64,000 nt of DNA from SIG603 sp964370775 (lineage in GTDB: Bacteria > Bacillota > Clostridia > Oscillospirales > Acutalibacteraceae). The position numbers were made by a program, and so were the translations under genes. The notes below the pieces were generated by a model that saw nothing but the letters and a program-made list of their open reading frames with translations, had not been told where the DNA came from and did not search any database. Where the stretch lies: assembly GCA_964370775.1 (NCBI GenBank), contig CAYJKT010000006.1, positions 1-64,000 of the forward strand, read 5' to 3'. Each line of letters begins with the position of its first letter. The first letter of the stretch is position 1. Positions 23,755 through 32,788 of the stretch are shown piece after piece.

Positions 23755-25089
23755 TCAGTTGTAATAAATTTTTATATCATCGGTGTTAATCTCTACAGTT
23801 TCATTAAAACCTAAATACATAGAGAACCCGCTAATACCTGTTTTATCTGTAATTTCTAAACTGCTTTCTAAAATAGGGAAAGCTTCATACATTCTACCTT
23901 CATACTCAACATATATATTCTCTACACCTTCTACATTGATATAACCATATATATTATTTAGTGTATAAGTAGTCTTAGTTTCTATCACTGCATTTTCTGC
24001 AAGGGTAGCACTTACATCAGTTCTCTCTATAGCTTGCATAGCAGGTGCTTTTTCCAACAAATTAGGGATATTTCTTTCAACAAGTTCTATTATAACATAG
24101 TCTGTTTCATAAGTCATTCTATATGGAACTGCACGGCTGTAATCTACGCTTGTAAACTGCATACCAAACAGTTCTAACAATGCATTACCAAAGGAATCTC
24201 TATATACAACAGCTGAGTTCTCTCCGTTATCCTCTATAAACTGATTATGTGTAGTAATGTCCAAATCGTCTACACTCTTAAAGTTAGAATGATACTCGTA
24301 CTCGGTATCATAAGTGTAGTAAATTTGCTCATCTAGCTCTGGGTTAACAGGGTAAAGCATTTCTTCTAAATCAGCTTCAAATTCGTTTCTTATCTCTGTA
24401 CTTGTGATATTAAAACCGACTTCTTCTATACCAAGTGCTTCTAAAATCGCCTCAAAACCGATATACGCACCTAAGTTGTTCCAGTGGCTATCACGTTTTA
24501 GATAGAGTATTTCCTCGTTATCTCTCAGCACTTCAAACATATCAAGATAATATTCATCTCCGATAGCTTCGCCTAGTTTTTCGGCGTTGTTTGGTTCGTC
24601 TGAGCCTATATAATTATCTGGCATGTATTCTGGATATATGCTGTTTTTGTTAGGCGCAATAGTAAACAAGAACTCTGAACCTTGTAGTTCCCAGTATTCG
24701 TTTACTAAATCAAGTGTTTTAACGATATCGTCAATCTCGTCGTCGCTCAACACGTTTTCGGAGTTGTAATCGTCTAATGTGTCAGCAAAAAACAACCAAT
24801 CGTCCTTACCTACAATAACATTGCTTGCAGAGCTTGTAGAGAATACTTGTTCCATAATCGTAGCATTAGCGCTAATCAACTGGCTTCTAAAATTAAAGCT
24901 TGTGGATAGATAATCGTCTAGCTCTGTGAAGTAGTCAAGATTTAAACTACCGTCATCTATAACAGACGGTGCACTATTCATGCTTTCTCTCTCAGATGTT
25001 CCCACGCTGAAAAACGGCATTGTTAAAACAGGAGTTATACAGATAGCAAAAAATATGATTATATATATTAGTTTAAGTTTATTTTTCAT
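23755..25089 (-). CDS. DHHW/AlgX-like SGNH-type protein
   Basis: A 444-residue protein with an N-terminal membrane anchor or signal (about 5-26) and an extracytoplasmic SGNH-hydrolase-like domain. The catalytic landmarks of the AlgX/AlgJ/DHHW group are present: KRDSHWNNLGAY (Asp200, His202, Trp203) and the nucleophile-like YRDSFGNALL (Ser299). Such proteins act with an MBOAT acyltransferase to place O-acetyl groups on an exported glycan. The MBOAT gene lies immediately upstream with an 11-bp gap, so the two form an O-acylation module. The acceptor could be peptidoglycan, teichoic acid or an exopolysaccharide; it is not evident from sequence. Confidence 0.88.
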   Translation of the reverse strand: MKNKLKLIYIIIFFAICITPVLTMPFFSVGTSERESMNSAPSVIDDGSLNLDYFTELDDYLSTSFNFRSQLISANATIMEQVFSTSSASNVIVGKDDWLFFADTLDDYNSENVLSDDEIDDIVKTLDLVNEYWELQGSEFLFTIAPNKNSIYPEYMPDNYIGSDEPNNAEKLGEAIGDEYYLDMFEVLRDNEEILYLKRDSHWNNLGAYIGFEAILEALGIEEVGFNITSTEIRNEFEADLEEMLYPVNPELDEQIYYTYDTEYEYHSNFKSVDDLDITTHNQFIEDNGENSAVVYRDSFGNALLELFGMQFTSVDYSRAVPYRMTYETDYVIIELVERNIPNLLEKAPAMQAIERTDVSATLAENAVIETKTTYTLNNIYGYINVEGVENIYVEYEGRMYEAFPILESSLEITDKTGISGFSMYLGFNETVEINTDDIKIYYN

Positions 25090-25100
25090 TTCTGCACCTC

Positions 25101-26513
25101 CTAAAATCTAAAGTATATAAATGGATTATACGCATTTGTTGATAGCAATAATACATTTATTACAAAGAGTATGAAAGTTACAACATAAGTTGCAGTTTGA
25201 ACTGAATTTACAGAAAAACAAGCTAATTTGCCAGTCTCTGTTAGTTTGTTAGACATTCTTTTTACAATATCAGTGCAAGCTATGAATGCTACAGCAATGA
25301 TACACAAAGTATAAGGTGTTAGGAACTGTAAAGCTGTTACAAATCCAGTGCCACTGAAATCAAAGCCTGTAAACATAGCTGACAAATACCCTAAAGCTGA
25401 ACTTATATTGTCTGCCCTAAACACAACAAACAGGCATATTACAACAAACATTGCGTATACATGGCGTACCCATTTCCATTTGATTTTTTCTATAATACCA
25501 CCAGTTTCAAGCACAAGGAACAATCCGTGGAAAAGCCCCCATACTATGAAAGTAACGTTTGCACCATGCCAAAGTCCAGTAGCAAAAAATACTATAAACT
25601 GATTGATGTATGTGCGAAGTTTGCCACATCTGTTGCCACCTAGAGGTATATACAAGTATAGCCTAAACCATGTGGAAAGTGAGATATGCCACCTTCTCCA
25701 AAAGTCTCTAATGCTTGAAGCTGTTAGAGGATAGTTAAAGTTCTCTTTAAATTCAAAGCCGAACATATAGCCTAAACCAATTGCCATATCGCTGTAGCCA
25801 CTAAAGTCGAAGTATATTTGGAATAGGTAAAGTATAGCACCCAGCCATGCAGAGAAAATGTCTAATTCTGATGTGTTAAGTGCAAATAGGGTGTCAACAA
25901 CAAGTGCTGCTTGGTTTGCGATAATAACCTTTTTTGTTAGACCTATAACAAAACGTCTAATACCTTTTGCTACCTTATCTATTGTTATGGTTCTCTCGCC
26001 AATTTGCATATCTACATCGTGATATTTAACAATAGGCCCTGCGATTAGCTGAGGGAATAAACAGATGTATAGCAACAAATTCATAAAGTTTTTTTGAACC
26101 TTTGCGTCTCCTCGTCTAACGTCAAAAACATAAGACATTGCTTGGAATGTGAAAAAGCTTATTCCAATAGGCAACCTGACATCAGGCACTGCAAGCTCCG
26201 CAAAAGGTAAAAAGTTTAGGCTTGATATTAAAAATGCAATATACTTAAAGTATAATAAAACCGCAACATTAAACAAAATGGATAATACAAACCAAAGTTT
26301 ACCTTTTTCTTTTGCTACAAGCATACCGAAAATCCAGTTAGCAAGAACCGAAACAAGCATTAAAATTACATACACAGGCTCTCCCCATGCATAGAAAAAC
26401 AAACTTGCTATTGTCAAAAATATGTTTTTTATTTTAATATTTGGAATTAATATATATACGCCAAAAACTATGGGCAAAAATAGGAATAAAAAGCTTACTG
26501 AGCTAAATACCAT
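25101..26513 (-). CDS. MBOAT-family membrane O-acyltransferase (AlgI/DltB type)
   Basis: A 470-residue polytopic protein with about ten or eleven hydrophobic segments. The MBOAT core motif is intact: FWRRWHISLSTWFR (about 271-284), YIPLGGNR, then ATGLWHGANVTFIVWG with the catalytic His316 and LFHG with His329. These enzymes move an acyl group, usually acetyl, from a cytoplasmic donor across the membrane. The next gene encodes the DHHW partner that finishes the transfer, the same pairing as AlgI/AlgJ and PatA/PatB. DltB is less likely because no dltA, dltC or dltD is nearby. The short gap to the M15 gene upstream indicates one transcript. Confidence 0.92.
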   Translation of the reverse strand: MVFSSVSFLFLFLPIVFGVYILIPNIKIKNIFLTIASLFFYAWGEPVYVILMLVSVLANWIFGMLVAKEKGKLWFVLSILFNVAVLLYFKYIAFLISSLNFLPFAELAVPDVRLPIGISFFTFQAMSYVFDVRRGDAKVQKNFMNLLLYICLFPQLIAGPIVKYHDVDMQIGERTITIDKVAKGIRRFVIGLTKKVIIANQAALVVDTLFALNTSELDIFSAWLGAILYLFQIYFDFSGYSDMAIGLGYMFGFEFKENFNYPLTASSIRDFWRRWHISLSTWFRLYLYIPLGGNRCGKLRTYINQFIVFFATGLWHGANVTFIVWGLFHGLFLVLETGGIIEKIKWKWVRHVYAMFVVICLFVVFRADNISSALGYLSAMFTGFDFSGTGFVTALQFLTPYTLCIIAVAFIACTDIVKRMSNKLTETGKLACFSVNSVQTATYVVTFILFVINVLLLSTNAYNPFIYFRF

Positions 26514-26538
26514 ATTATTCTCCTTTGTTAAATTCTCG

Positions 26539-27819
26539 CTACACCAGTGGTGGTGCTGTGCTGTAATTTTGTGTTATATAAAATTCGCCAGAACCTGTAA
26601 AGCCATAAATTTCTTCCTTAGCGTCCATATCATCAAAATGCCACCATTCAGAAGAAAGTGGAATAAATCCAGCCTCTGTGCAATACTGAGATAACAACAA
26701 AGAGTTTTCGTTCATTGTTGGTGCATATCCTATGTTTGTCCAGTAGTTGCTGTTTGATGAGGCTATCGGTTTCTCTAAAGAAATTGAATCGGTACCCAAC
26801 TCGTGCATTGGTGTAGGCATTTCGTACTCTGTGTAGTCGTCTATCTCTATAAAGTCATAAGTTTCGCCCTGTACTGTTGTGGTGGTATTGATTTTACCAA
26901 GGCTTACATCAATTGCACAACCAACTTGGTGATTAGACCTTCTAGTACTTATAAACCAGCCTATATCCCAAGGACCTTCGTTTAGTGCATTGTATACATC
27001 TGTATTTGTTCTGGACAATGCAGATAATGAGTTTACAACAGTATTTTGGACTTCTTTTGGTCTAAAAGATTCATAGATAATAAGCGTGTGTCCATCTTCC
27101 ATCACTGTTTGTTGAAGTGTGTGTAATTTTTTAGCAGTAGAGTACAGTATCGGCACTAAGTATTCGTCTTTACCCAATCTTTCGTTATAAGTATAAGCGT
27201 CAAACAATGCTTCGCCGGTTACATCAGGTAACGGTTGATATGCTGATGTAAATATAGATTCTGACGAATTGGTTATTTTGTAAACTATAGACGGAATAAC
27301 ATCTGGTAAATTTATAAAGCAATATTTGCTCATTACCCAACCAGTTTGACCACCCTCAGGGTTTTCAACTCGCCACCAATCGCCTTGTTCTTCTAATATA
27401 ATAAACGCACTACCCGGTGCAAAGTTATAAACTGTATCTGCGTTTAAATCAGCTGAACTTCTAGCTGGTGTGTATACAGATGCAAAGCCTGTTGAATTAA
27501 TTATAGGTAGCTCGAATATCTCTGCTTCATAAAATGTATCTGGTATCGGAGTAGGTGTCGGCACTGGTGTTGGTGTTGGAGTAGCCGTCGGTGTAGGGGT
27601 GATTGTTGCTACTGGTGTAGGTGCTGGTGTAGGTGTGATTACTGGTGTTGGAGTAGGTGTCGGTAGTACTGACATATTGTTAAATATAGAATTTGCTAAG
27701 ACTCCTACGCCTAATACCAATACCAAAGTAATCAACGATATAACAAATACAATGCGTATTCGTCTGGCTCTTAGTTTTTTTGCATGTCTTTGTCTGCGTC
27801 TTTCTTCTAATCTAGACAT
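26539..27819 (-). CDS. Membrane-anchored SH3b plus M15 (VanX/VanY-like) peptidase
   Basis: A 426-residue protein with a basic cytoplasmic tail, one membrane helix (about 22-44) and a Thr-Pro repeat stalk (about 52-93). An SH3b domain follows (about 108-170, with WWRVENPEGGQTGWV), then a zinc peptidase of family M15 (about 200-410). Metal ligands and catalytic residues are visible: SNHQVGCAIDVSL (His297, Asp304) and SSEWWHFDD (catalytic Glu391, zinc ligand His394). It would trim D-alanyl peptides of peptidoglycan outside the membrane. Whether it acts as dipeptidase or carboxypeptidase cannot be settled. It shares the same anchor-stalk style as the two upstream transglutaminase-like proteins, which suggests that they act on the same layer. 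Confidence 0.88.
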   Translation of the reverse strand: MSRLEERRRQRHAKKLRARRIRIVFVISLITLVLVLGVGVLANSIFNNMSVLPTPTPTPVITPTPAPTPVATITPTPTATPTPTPVPTPTPIPDTFYEAEIFELPIINSTGFASVYTPARSSADLNADTVYNFAPGSAFIILEEQGDWWRVENPEGGQTGWVMSKYCFINLPDVIPSIVYKITNSSESIFTSAYQPLPDVTGEALFDAYTYNERLGKDEYLVPILYSTAKKLHTLQQTVMEDGHTLIIYESFRPKEVQNTVVNSLSALSRTNTDVYNALNEGPWDIGWFISTRRSNHQVGCAIDVSLGKINTTTTVQGETYDFIEIDDYTEYEMPTPMHELGTDSISLEKPIASSNSNYWTNIGYAPTMNENSLLLSQYCTEAGFIPLSSEWWHFDDMDAKEEIYGFTGSGEFYITQNYSTAPPLV

Positions 27820-27839
27820 TTTACTCCTTTATCGTTAAA

Positions 27840-28466
27840 TTAATCCCATTCATATCCCAATGCAGTAAGTTCCTCTGCTGTAAAAGAACCTACCTCGTAA
27901 CAAGGGTCATAATACACGGTTTCACCATTTTCTACAAGGCTAACCCATGCGTGTTCTTGTCCTTCGTTTCTTCCAATTCCTAAAATATAGCTAGGCTCAT
28001 ACCCAGCCTCTTGCATTAACAAATATGTTAACGAAGCAATTTGATAGCAAGAACCTTTTCTTGTGCTCAATGCATAATCTGCATTTGCTTCTATAGTTCC
28101 GCTGTTTTCCATTGCTTTATATGACACCGTGTCTATTACAGTGTAAGTAATATCTTCTACACCAGTGCCACTTTCATTAAGTATACTGTTAATATCACTA
28201 TCTAAATCTGCGTCTAACGCAATATCTCCTGTATAATTTGCTTCACCTGAAAGTGCTGTTGGTGTAGGTGTAGCCGTTATAGTTGGTGTCGGTGTAACTA
28301 CTACGCTTGGTTCTTCTGTCGTGGTCGGCACAAATGATGATATCAAGCCTACTATAATAGATACAGCCACAATCAACCCAATAACTACAACTGCAATCAT
28401 TTTAATTCTACGTTCTCTTAACTTTTTTTGATAACGCCTTTGTCTGCGTTTCTCAATTGCATCCAT
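27840..28466 (-). CDS. Membrane-anchored transglutaminase-like protein, paralogue 2
   Basis: A 208-residue protein with a basic tail, a membrane helix (about 23-46), a short Thr-Pro stalk (about 57-72) and an extracytoplasmic transglutaminase-like domain. The Cys-His-Asp triad is complete: KGSCYQIASL (Cys140), EHAWVSL (His172) and YYDPCYE (Asp187). I use the ATG at 28466, preceded by GGAGGAG, rather than the upstream one inside the previous gene. It is a tandem paralogue of the next upstream gene. Such domains are cysteine proteases or amide cross-linkers; family knowledge does not fix the substrate. Its operon mates suggest cell wall or surface proteins. Confidence 0.82.
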   Translation of the reverse strand: MDAIEKRRQRRYQKKLRERRIKMIAVVVIGLIVAVSIIVGLISSFVPTTTEEPSVVVTPTPTITATPTPTALSGEANYTGDIALDADLDSDINSILNESGTGVEDITYTVIDTVSYKAMENSGTIEANADYALSTRKGSCYQIASLTYLLMQEAGYEPSYILGIGRNEGQEHAWVSLVENGETVYYDPCYEVGSFTAEELTALGYEWD

Positions 28467-28483
28467 TAATATCTCCTCCGTAC

Positions 28484-29212
28484 TCACTCTTCCATAATAT
28501 ATCCGAACTCTTCAAGTTCTTCTTTTGTCATGGATACCACTTGATAACAAGGGTCATAGTAAACAGTTTCCCCGTCTTCCACAACGCTTACCCATGCATG
28601 TTGGTTGCCAACGTTTCTACCTTGACCAACTATGTAAGTGGCTTCATAGCCAAGTTCTTGCATTAATATGTATGTAAGAGACGCAAATTGATAACATGCA
28701 CCTTTGTGAGTGTCTAGCAAAAATTGTGCGTTTTCAGCTATTGTCCCTGTTTCTTCCATTGATTTATAAGACATTTCTGCTAATACTGCATGAGTAGCCG
28801 CTTCTGCTGTGTCACCATAAGTCGCAATTAAAGCATCTAAGCTTTCTTGCATTTCATCACTTACAGTTATATCACCAGTGTAAGAGAAAAATTCTATACC
28901 ACTTTCTGCTTCTGGTTCTGGTTCTGCTGTAGTCACTTTTTCTTCAAGTGCAAGATACGCCATAAGTTCAGAGTGCTCCTGCATAGCTACATTTGCTACA
29001 TCAATTACAGCAATATCGGCTTCTGTATTAACAGCAACTGCATTTTTTGCATACACCGCGAAATAATAATATACACTGACAAGCAAAGCAAAAGCTAAAA
29101 TAACTGTGACAGGAACAATTATTTTCTTTTTATTATTTGTTGCTGTTTCATTTTTAGTTACAGCTTTAGTTTGTGTTTTTGCGTTAGAATATCGTAATTT
29201 TGTTTTACCCAT
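28484..29212 (-). CDS. Membrane-anchored transglutaminase-like protein, paralogue 1
   Basis: First gene of the envelope operon; 242 residues. A lysine-rich tail (1-31) precedes a membrane helix (about 32-54) and a Glu/Pro-rich spacer. The transglutaminase-like core carries HKGACYQFASL (Cys173), NQHAWVSV (His205) and YYDPCYQ (Asp220). The catalytic region is closely similar to paralogue 2, while tails and stalks differ, so duplication was followed by divergence of the anchoring part. The extra cysteine after the catalytic Asp (DPCY) is shared by both and could make a disulfide outside the cell. Divergent from spoVT across a 202-bp gap. Confidence 0.82.
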   Translation of the reverse strand: MGKTKLRYSNAKTQTKAVTKNETATNNKKKIIVPVTVILAFALLVSVYYYFAVYAKNAVAVNTEADIAVIDVANVAMQEHSELMAYLALEEKVTTAEPEPEAESGIEFFSYTGDITVSDEMQESLDALIATYGDTAEAATHAVLAEMSYKSMEETGTIAENAQFLLDTHKGACYQFASLTYILMQELGYEATYIVGQGRNVGNQHAWVSVVEDGETVYYDPCYQVVSMTKEELEEFGYIMEE

Positions 29213-29414
29213 ATTTATCTCCTATTCTACTAATATTATTAATAGTTTGTAATAAAAGTAACATAATATGCAGATTTGTCCATAATAACACCTTTTAATT
29301 ATATTACATTTTCTTAATAATTGCAAGAATATTTATTAAGAACTTGCTTAAAATAGATATAGATATAAGTAACATGTTTTTGAATGTGGTATTTAATGAA
29401 GAAAGGAGCAACAG

Positions 29415-29936
29415 ATGAAAGCGACAGGCATTGTGAGAAGAATAGATGATTTAGGGCGAATAGTGATACCCAAAGAGATACGAAGAACACTTAAAATACA
29501 AGAGGGAAGTCCTCTTGAGATATATACAAATTCGGACGGAGACATAATTTTTAGGAAATACAGCCCAGTGGGAGAGATGAAAGAGCTTGCAGAGATTTAT
29601 GCAGAAACTTTAAGCACTACACTAGGTGCATCTTGTGCAGTTGTTGACACCGAGAAAATCTTAGCAGTAGGTGGAAGCTTTAAAAAAGAGCTGAAAGACA
29701 AGTTAATATCCGACAGAATGAGGAACTTTTTGTGCCAGAGAAAGGTTAGAAACACAAACGAAGCTATTCAAATAAGCATGACAAGCGATAAAACAGCTAG
29801 TTTAACATCTATGATAAATACTGACGGAGACCCTATGGGAGCTGTGATATTATTTGATATACAAACTCAACCGACGGCTAACCAGCAAACTGTGTTAAAA
29901 ACAGTGGCTACTCTGCTAGGCAAACAAGCTCAGTGA
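29415..29936 (+). CDS. spoVT: SpoVT/AbrB-type transcriptional regulator
   Basis: A 173-residue protein with an N-terminal AbrB swapped-hairpin DNA-binding domain (about 1-50: ATGIVRRIDDLGRIVIPKEI, then GSPLEIYTN) and a C-terminal GAF-like domain (about 57-173). That length and layout match SpoVT of spore-formers, a regulator of late forespore genes, and not the short AbrB (about 95 residues). The GAAAGGAG site is well placed. It is monocistronic with a strong terminator. Its presence is one of the best indications in the window that the organism belongs to a sporulating lineage, although SpoVT homologues can persist in asporogenous relatives. Confidence 0.9.
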   Translation: MKATGIVRRIDDLGRIVIPKEIRRTLKIQEGSPLEIYTNSDGDIIFRKYSPVGEMKELAEIYAETLSTTLGASCAVVDTEKILAVGGSFKKELKDKLISDRMRNFLCQRKVRNTNEAIQISMTSDKTASLTSMINTDGDPMGAVILFDIQTQPTANQQTVLKTVATLLGKQAQ

Positions 29937-29944
29937 ATATGAAA

Positions 29945-29978
29945 AGAACAAGTAGAAACCTACTTGTTCTCTTTTTTT
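29945..29978 (+). terminator. Rho-independent terminator of spoVT
   Basis: AGAACAAGTAG and CTACTTGTTCT form a perfect 11-bp stem with a 4-nt loop, followed by C and seven T. Confidence 0.92.
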
Positions 29979-30015
29979 GAGTTTGTGAAATCTCATCTAC
30001 TATATCTGAATAACA

Positions 30016-30423
30016 CTATTTACCTTGGTTAATACCCTGTTTATCTTTTCTAACACCGTTATCATCAAACGTATTACGCAGTGCAACTTCCACAGGAACA
30101 ACGGTGCACAGCATACATATCAATTGCAAAGATATTAAAATAACAACAACATAACCTAAAGAATTTATGTTGATATTGAAGGTTAATGCTAGTATAATTA
30201 TTGTGCAAGTAAAAAGTACTATCCCAGTTTTTATCCAAATAGCGCCAATATATTTTTGCGCAAAATGCCATGTGTCCTCGTTTTTCATAGACATATCTGT
30301 GCGATACCCATATTTTTTATTAACTTCTCTAGGTGCTTTCTCTTTAAAAATACGCCCACAATATAACATGATTAACGGAGTTAATAGGCTGAGACAAAAA
30401 ATAATAAAATGAACTATAATCAT
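30016..30423 (-). CDS. SdpI-family membrane protein
   Basis: A 135-residue membrane protein with helices near the N-terminus (about 3-22) and a C-terminal pair (about 65-85 and 92-112). The loop NKKYGYRTDMSMKNEDTWHF followed by AQKYIGAIWIK is the signature of the SdpI/YfhL family. SdpI in Bacillus is the immunity protein against the SdpC killing factor. Most clostridial members stand alone, and no SdpC, SdpA or SdpB gene is present here. I use the ATG at 30423 because GGAGGTG lies six nt upstream; the earlier ATG overlaps that site. A general envelope-stress or bacteriocin-resistance role is inference. Confidence 0.8.
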   Translation of the reverse strand: MIIVHFIIFCLSLLTPLIMLYCGRIFKEKAPREVNKKYGYRTDMSMKNEDTWHFAQKYIGAIWIKTGIVLFTCTIIILALTFNININSLGYVVVILISLQLICMLCTVVPVEVALRNTFDDNGVRKDKQGINQGK

Positions 30424-30785
30424 AATTTGCACCTCCAAACAATATTTTTATTAGTTAGATTAAAAACTTCTTTGTTAAAATTATAACAAATTATTCAACA
30501 TAAGTCAAATAATTAAGCTAAAATAAGCAAATAAAAAGTACTTAACTTTTTTGTGTTTTAAACGCTTCATTATACAAGTATCACAAATAGTTTATTTCAA
30601 TTGTGGTATTAAATCTTTGTGCTTACATTATATAGTATGATACAGTTTATCAGTTTGTAATCAAAACTATATAATAATTCAAAAAAATATTAATATAAAA
30701 TACCAATACATTACATACTTGTAGTATAAGCTTGCAATTATTATAGATATTTGATAAAATAATAGTAGAAATATAGATAAGAAAG
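30424..30785. other. 362-bp AT-rich gap upstream of the topoisomerase pair
   Basis: The gap separates the SdpI-like gene (minus) from parE (plus). It is very AT-rich and has no reading frame of interest. Several TATAAT-like hexamers occur, but none has a convincing -35 partner, so I do not place a promoter. Confidence 0.5.
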
Positions 30786-32777
30786 ATGGAAAATATGGCA
30801 AAAAAACATGTGTACGGAAATGAAAGTATATCTAGCCTTAAGGGCGCAGATAGAGTTAGAAAAAGACCAGCCGTTATTTTTGGATCTGACGGTATAGAGG
30901 GTTGCCAACATTCAGTGTTCGAGATTTTGTCAAACTCTATAGATGAGGCAAGGCACGGATACGGTAAAGAAATTTACATCACAAAATATTTAGATAACTC
31001 TGTTGAGATAGTCGACAAAGGCAGAGGAATTCCTGTGGATTACAACAACAACGAGGAACGCTATAACTGGGAGCTTGTTTTCTGTGAGCTTTATGCAGGT
31101 GGTAAGTACGACAATAACTCAGGTCAAAACTATCAATTCTCGCTTGGTTTAAACGGACTTGGACTTTGCTCTACTCAATATGCTTCTGAATATATGGACG
31201 TTGATATTCGCAGAGACGGTTATAAATATACAATCCACTTTGAAAAAGGAGAGATTGTTGGCGAGATGAACAAAGAGCCATTTAAGGGCAAACAAACTGG
31301 TAGCTCAATTAAATGGAAACCTGATTTAGACGTTTTTACAGACATTAACGTGCCTGTAGAGTATTATGTTGACACACTAAAAAGACAAGCAATTGTTAAC
31401 TCTGGCATAACATTTTATTTTAAAGAAGAGATAACAAAAAATAAGTTTGAGACAACAGAATTTTACTATGAGAACGGTATTTTGGACCACGCAAAAGAGA
31501 TTTTGGGTGAGGACAGCTTGAGTACAGTTCAGTTTTTCACGCAAGAAAACAAGGTGAAAGACAGAGAAGACATGGACTTATACACCGTTAAAATTAACGT
31601 GGCACTTGGTTTTTCTAACAGAGTTCACAGCACACAATATTACCATAACTCTAGTTGGCTGGAATACGGTGGTGCGCCAGACAAAGCTGTTAGAAACGCT
31701 ATGGTATATCAAATAGATAATTTTCTTAAACAGAATAATAAATACAACAAAAACGAGAGCAAAATCAACTTCCAAGATGTTGAAGACTGCTTAGTTATCA
31801 TAATATCTTCGTTTTCTACCCAAACTTCTTACGAAAACCAAACGAAAAAAGCTATCAACAACAAAGGTATTCAAGACGCAATGGTAGAGATGTTAAGGCA
31901 TAATTTAGAGGTTTATTTTATAGAAAACCCTATAGAAGCCGAGAAAATCGCTAACCAAGTTTTGATTAACAAAAGAAGCCGTGAAGACGCAGAAAAAACA
32001 AGACTTAACATAAAATCTAAACTTAGTGGCAAAATGGATATTACAGGCAGAGTGGCTAAGTTTGTTGACTGTAGGTCAAAATCTATTGAAGACAGAGAGA
32101 TTTTTATAGTTGAGGGTGACTCGGCTTTAGGCTCTTGCAAACAAGCTAGAAACCCTGATTTCCAAGCAGTTATGCCGATTAGAGGTAAGATTTTGAACTG
32201 TTTGAAAGCTGATTATGATAAGATTTTTAAAAGCGAGATTATCACAGATTTAATGAAAGTTTTAGGTTGTGGCGTTGAGGTTAAATCCAAGGCTAACAAA
32301 AACCTAAGTACTTTTGACATGGATAATTTAAGGTGGAACAAAGTTATTATTTGTACCGATGCCGATTATGACGGCTTCCAAATTAGGGTACTGCTTTTAA
32401 CCATGCTATACAGGTTAACTCCAACGCTTATAAACGAGGGTAAAGTGTTTATAGCAGAGTCTCCTTTGTATGAGATTAACACAAAAGAGAAAACTTATTT
32501 TGCATATAACGAGAAAGAAAAAGACGGATTTATAACAGAGATTGGCGACAAAAAATATACAATTCAACGCTCTAAAGGTTTGGGCGAAAACGAACCAGAC
32601 ATGATGAATTTAACAACAATGAACCCAAAAACTAGACGTTTGATAAAGGTTAACCCAGGGGACGCAGTTAAAACAGCAGAGATGTTTGACATGTTGCAAG
32701 GCAACAATTTGGCTGGTAGAAAAGACTATATTGAAAGATACGGAAGTCTATATATAGATGACTTAGACGTTTCGTAA
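30786..32777 (+). CDS. parE: Type IIA DNA topoisomerase subunit B (ParE-like, divergent)
   Basis: A 663-residue ATPase subunit of topoisomerase IV or a gyrase-like enzyme. The GHKL ATP-binding fold is recognisable: EILSNSIDEA (Glu47, Asn50), DKGRGIPV (Asp77) and the lid GLNGLGLCS. The Toprim domain has VEGDSALGSCKQARNPDFQA and the metal-binding TDADYDG, and QRSKGLGENEPD corresponds to the QTK-loop/Toprim signature. Several positions differ from standard ParE/GyrB, for example FGSDGIEGCQHSVFE where YIGS..GLHHLV is usual, so it belongs to a divergent clade. Start: ATG 30786 or the second ATG at 30795; the upstream ribosome site is weak for both. parC follows after 11 bp. Confidence 0.88.
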   Translation: MENMAKKHVYGNESISSLKGADRVRKRPAVIFGSDGIEGCQHSVFEILSNSIDEARHGYGKEIYITKYLDNSVEIVDKGRGIPVDYNNNEERYNWELVFCELYAGGKYDNNSGQNYQFSLGLNGLGLCSTQYASEYMDVDIRRDGYKYTIHFEKGEIVGEMNKEPFKGKQTGSSIKWKPDLDVFTDINVPVEYYVDTLKRQAIVNSGITFYFKEEITKNKFETTEFYYENGILDHAKEILGEDSLSTVQFFTQENKVKDREDMDLYTVKINVALGFSNRVHSTQYYHNSSWLEYGGAPDKAVRNAMVYQIDNFLKQNNKYNKNESKINFQDVEDCLVIIISSFSTQTSYENQTKKAINNKGIQDAMVEMLRHNLEVYFIENPIEAEKIANQVLINKRSREDAEKTRLNIKSKLSGKMDITGRVAKFVDCRSKSIEDREIFIVEGDSALGSCKQARNPDFQAVMPIRGKILNCLKADYDKIFKSEIITDLMKVLGCGVEVKSKANKNLSTFDMDNLRWNKVIICTDADYDGFQIRVLLLTMLYRLTPTLINEGKVFIAESPLYEINTKEKTYFAYNEKEKDGFITEIGDKKYTIQRSKGLGENEPDMMNLTTMNPKTRRLIKVNPGDAVKTAEMFDMLQGNNLAGRKDYIERYGSLYIDDLDVS

Positions 32778-32788
32778 GGAGTGTAAAA

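Noticed and set aside
25101..26513. DltB of the D-alanylation system
   Set aside because: The MBOAT motif fits, but no dltA, dltC or dltD genes are nearby and the partner is a DHHW/AlgX-like protein.
23253..29212. Type VI or contractile secretion, or a capsule locus
   Set aside because: The operon has no glycosyltransferases, flippase, polymerase or secretion components; envelope modification fits better.
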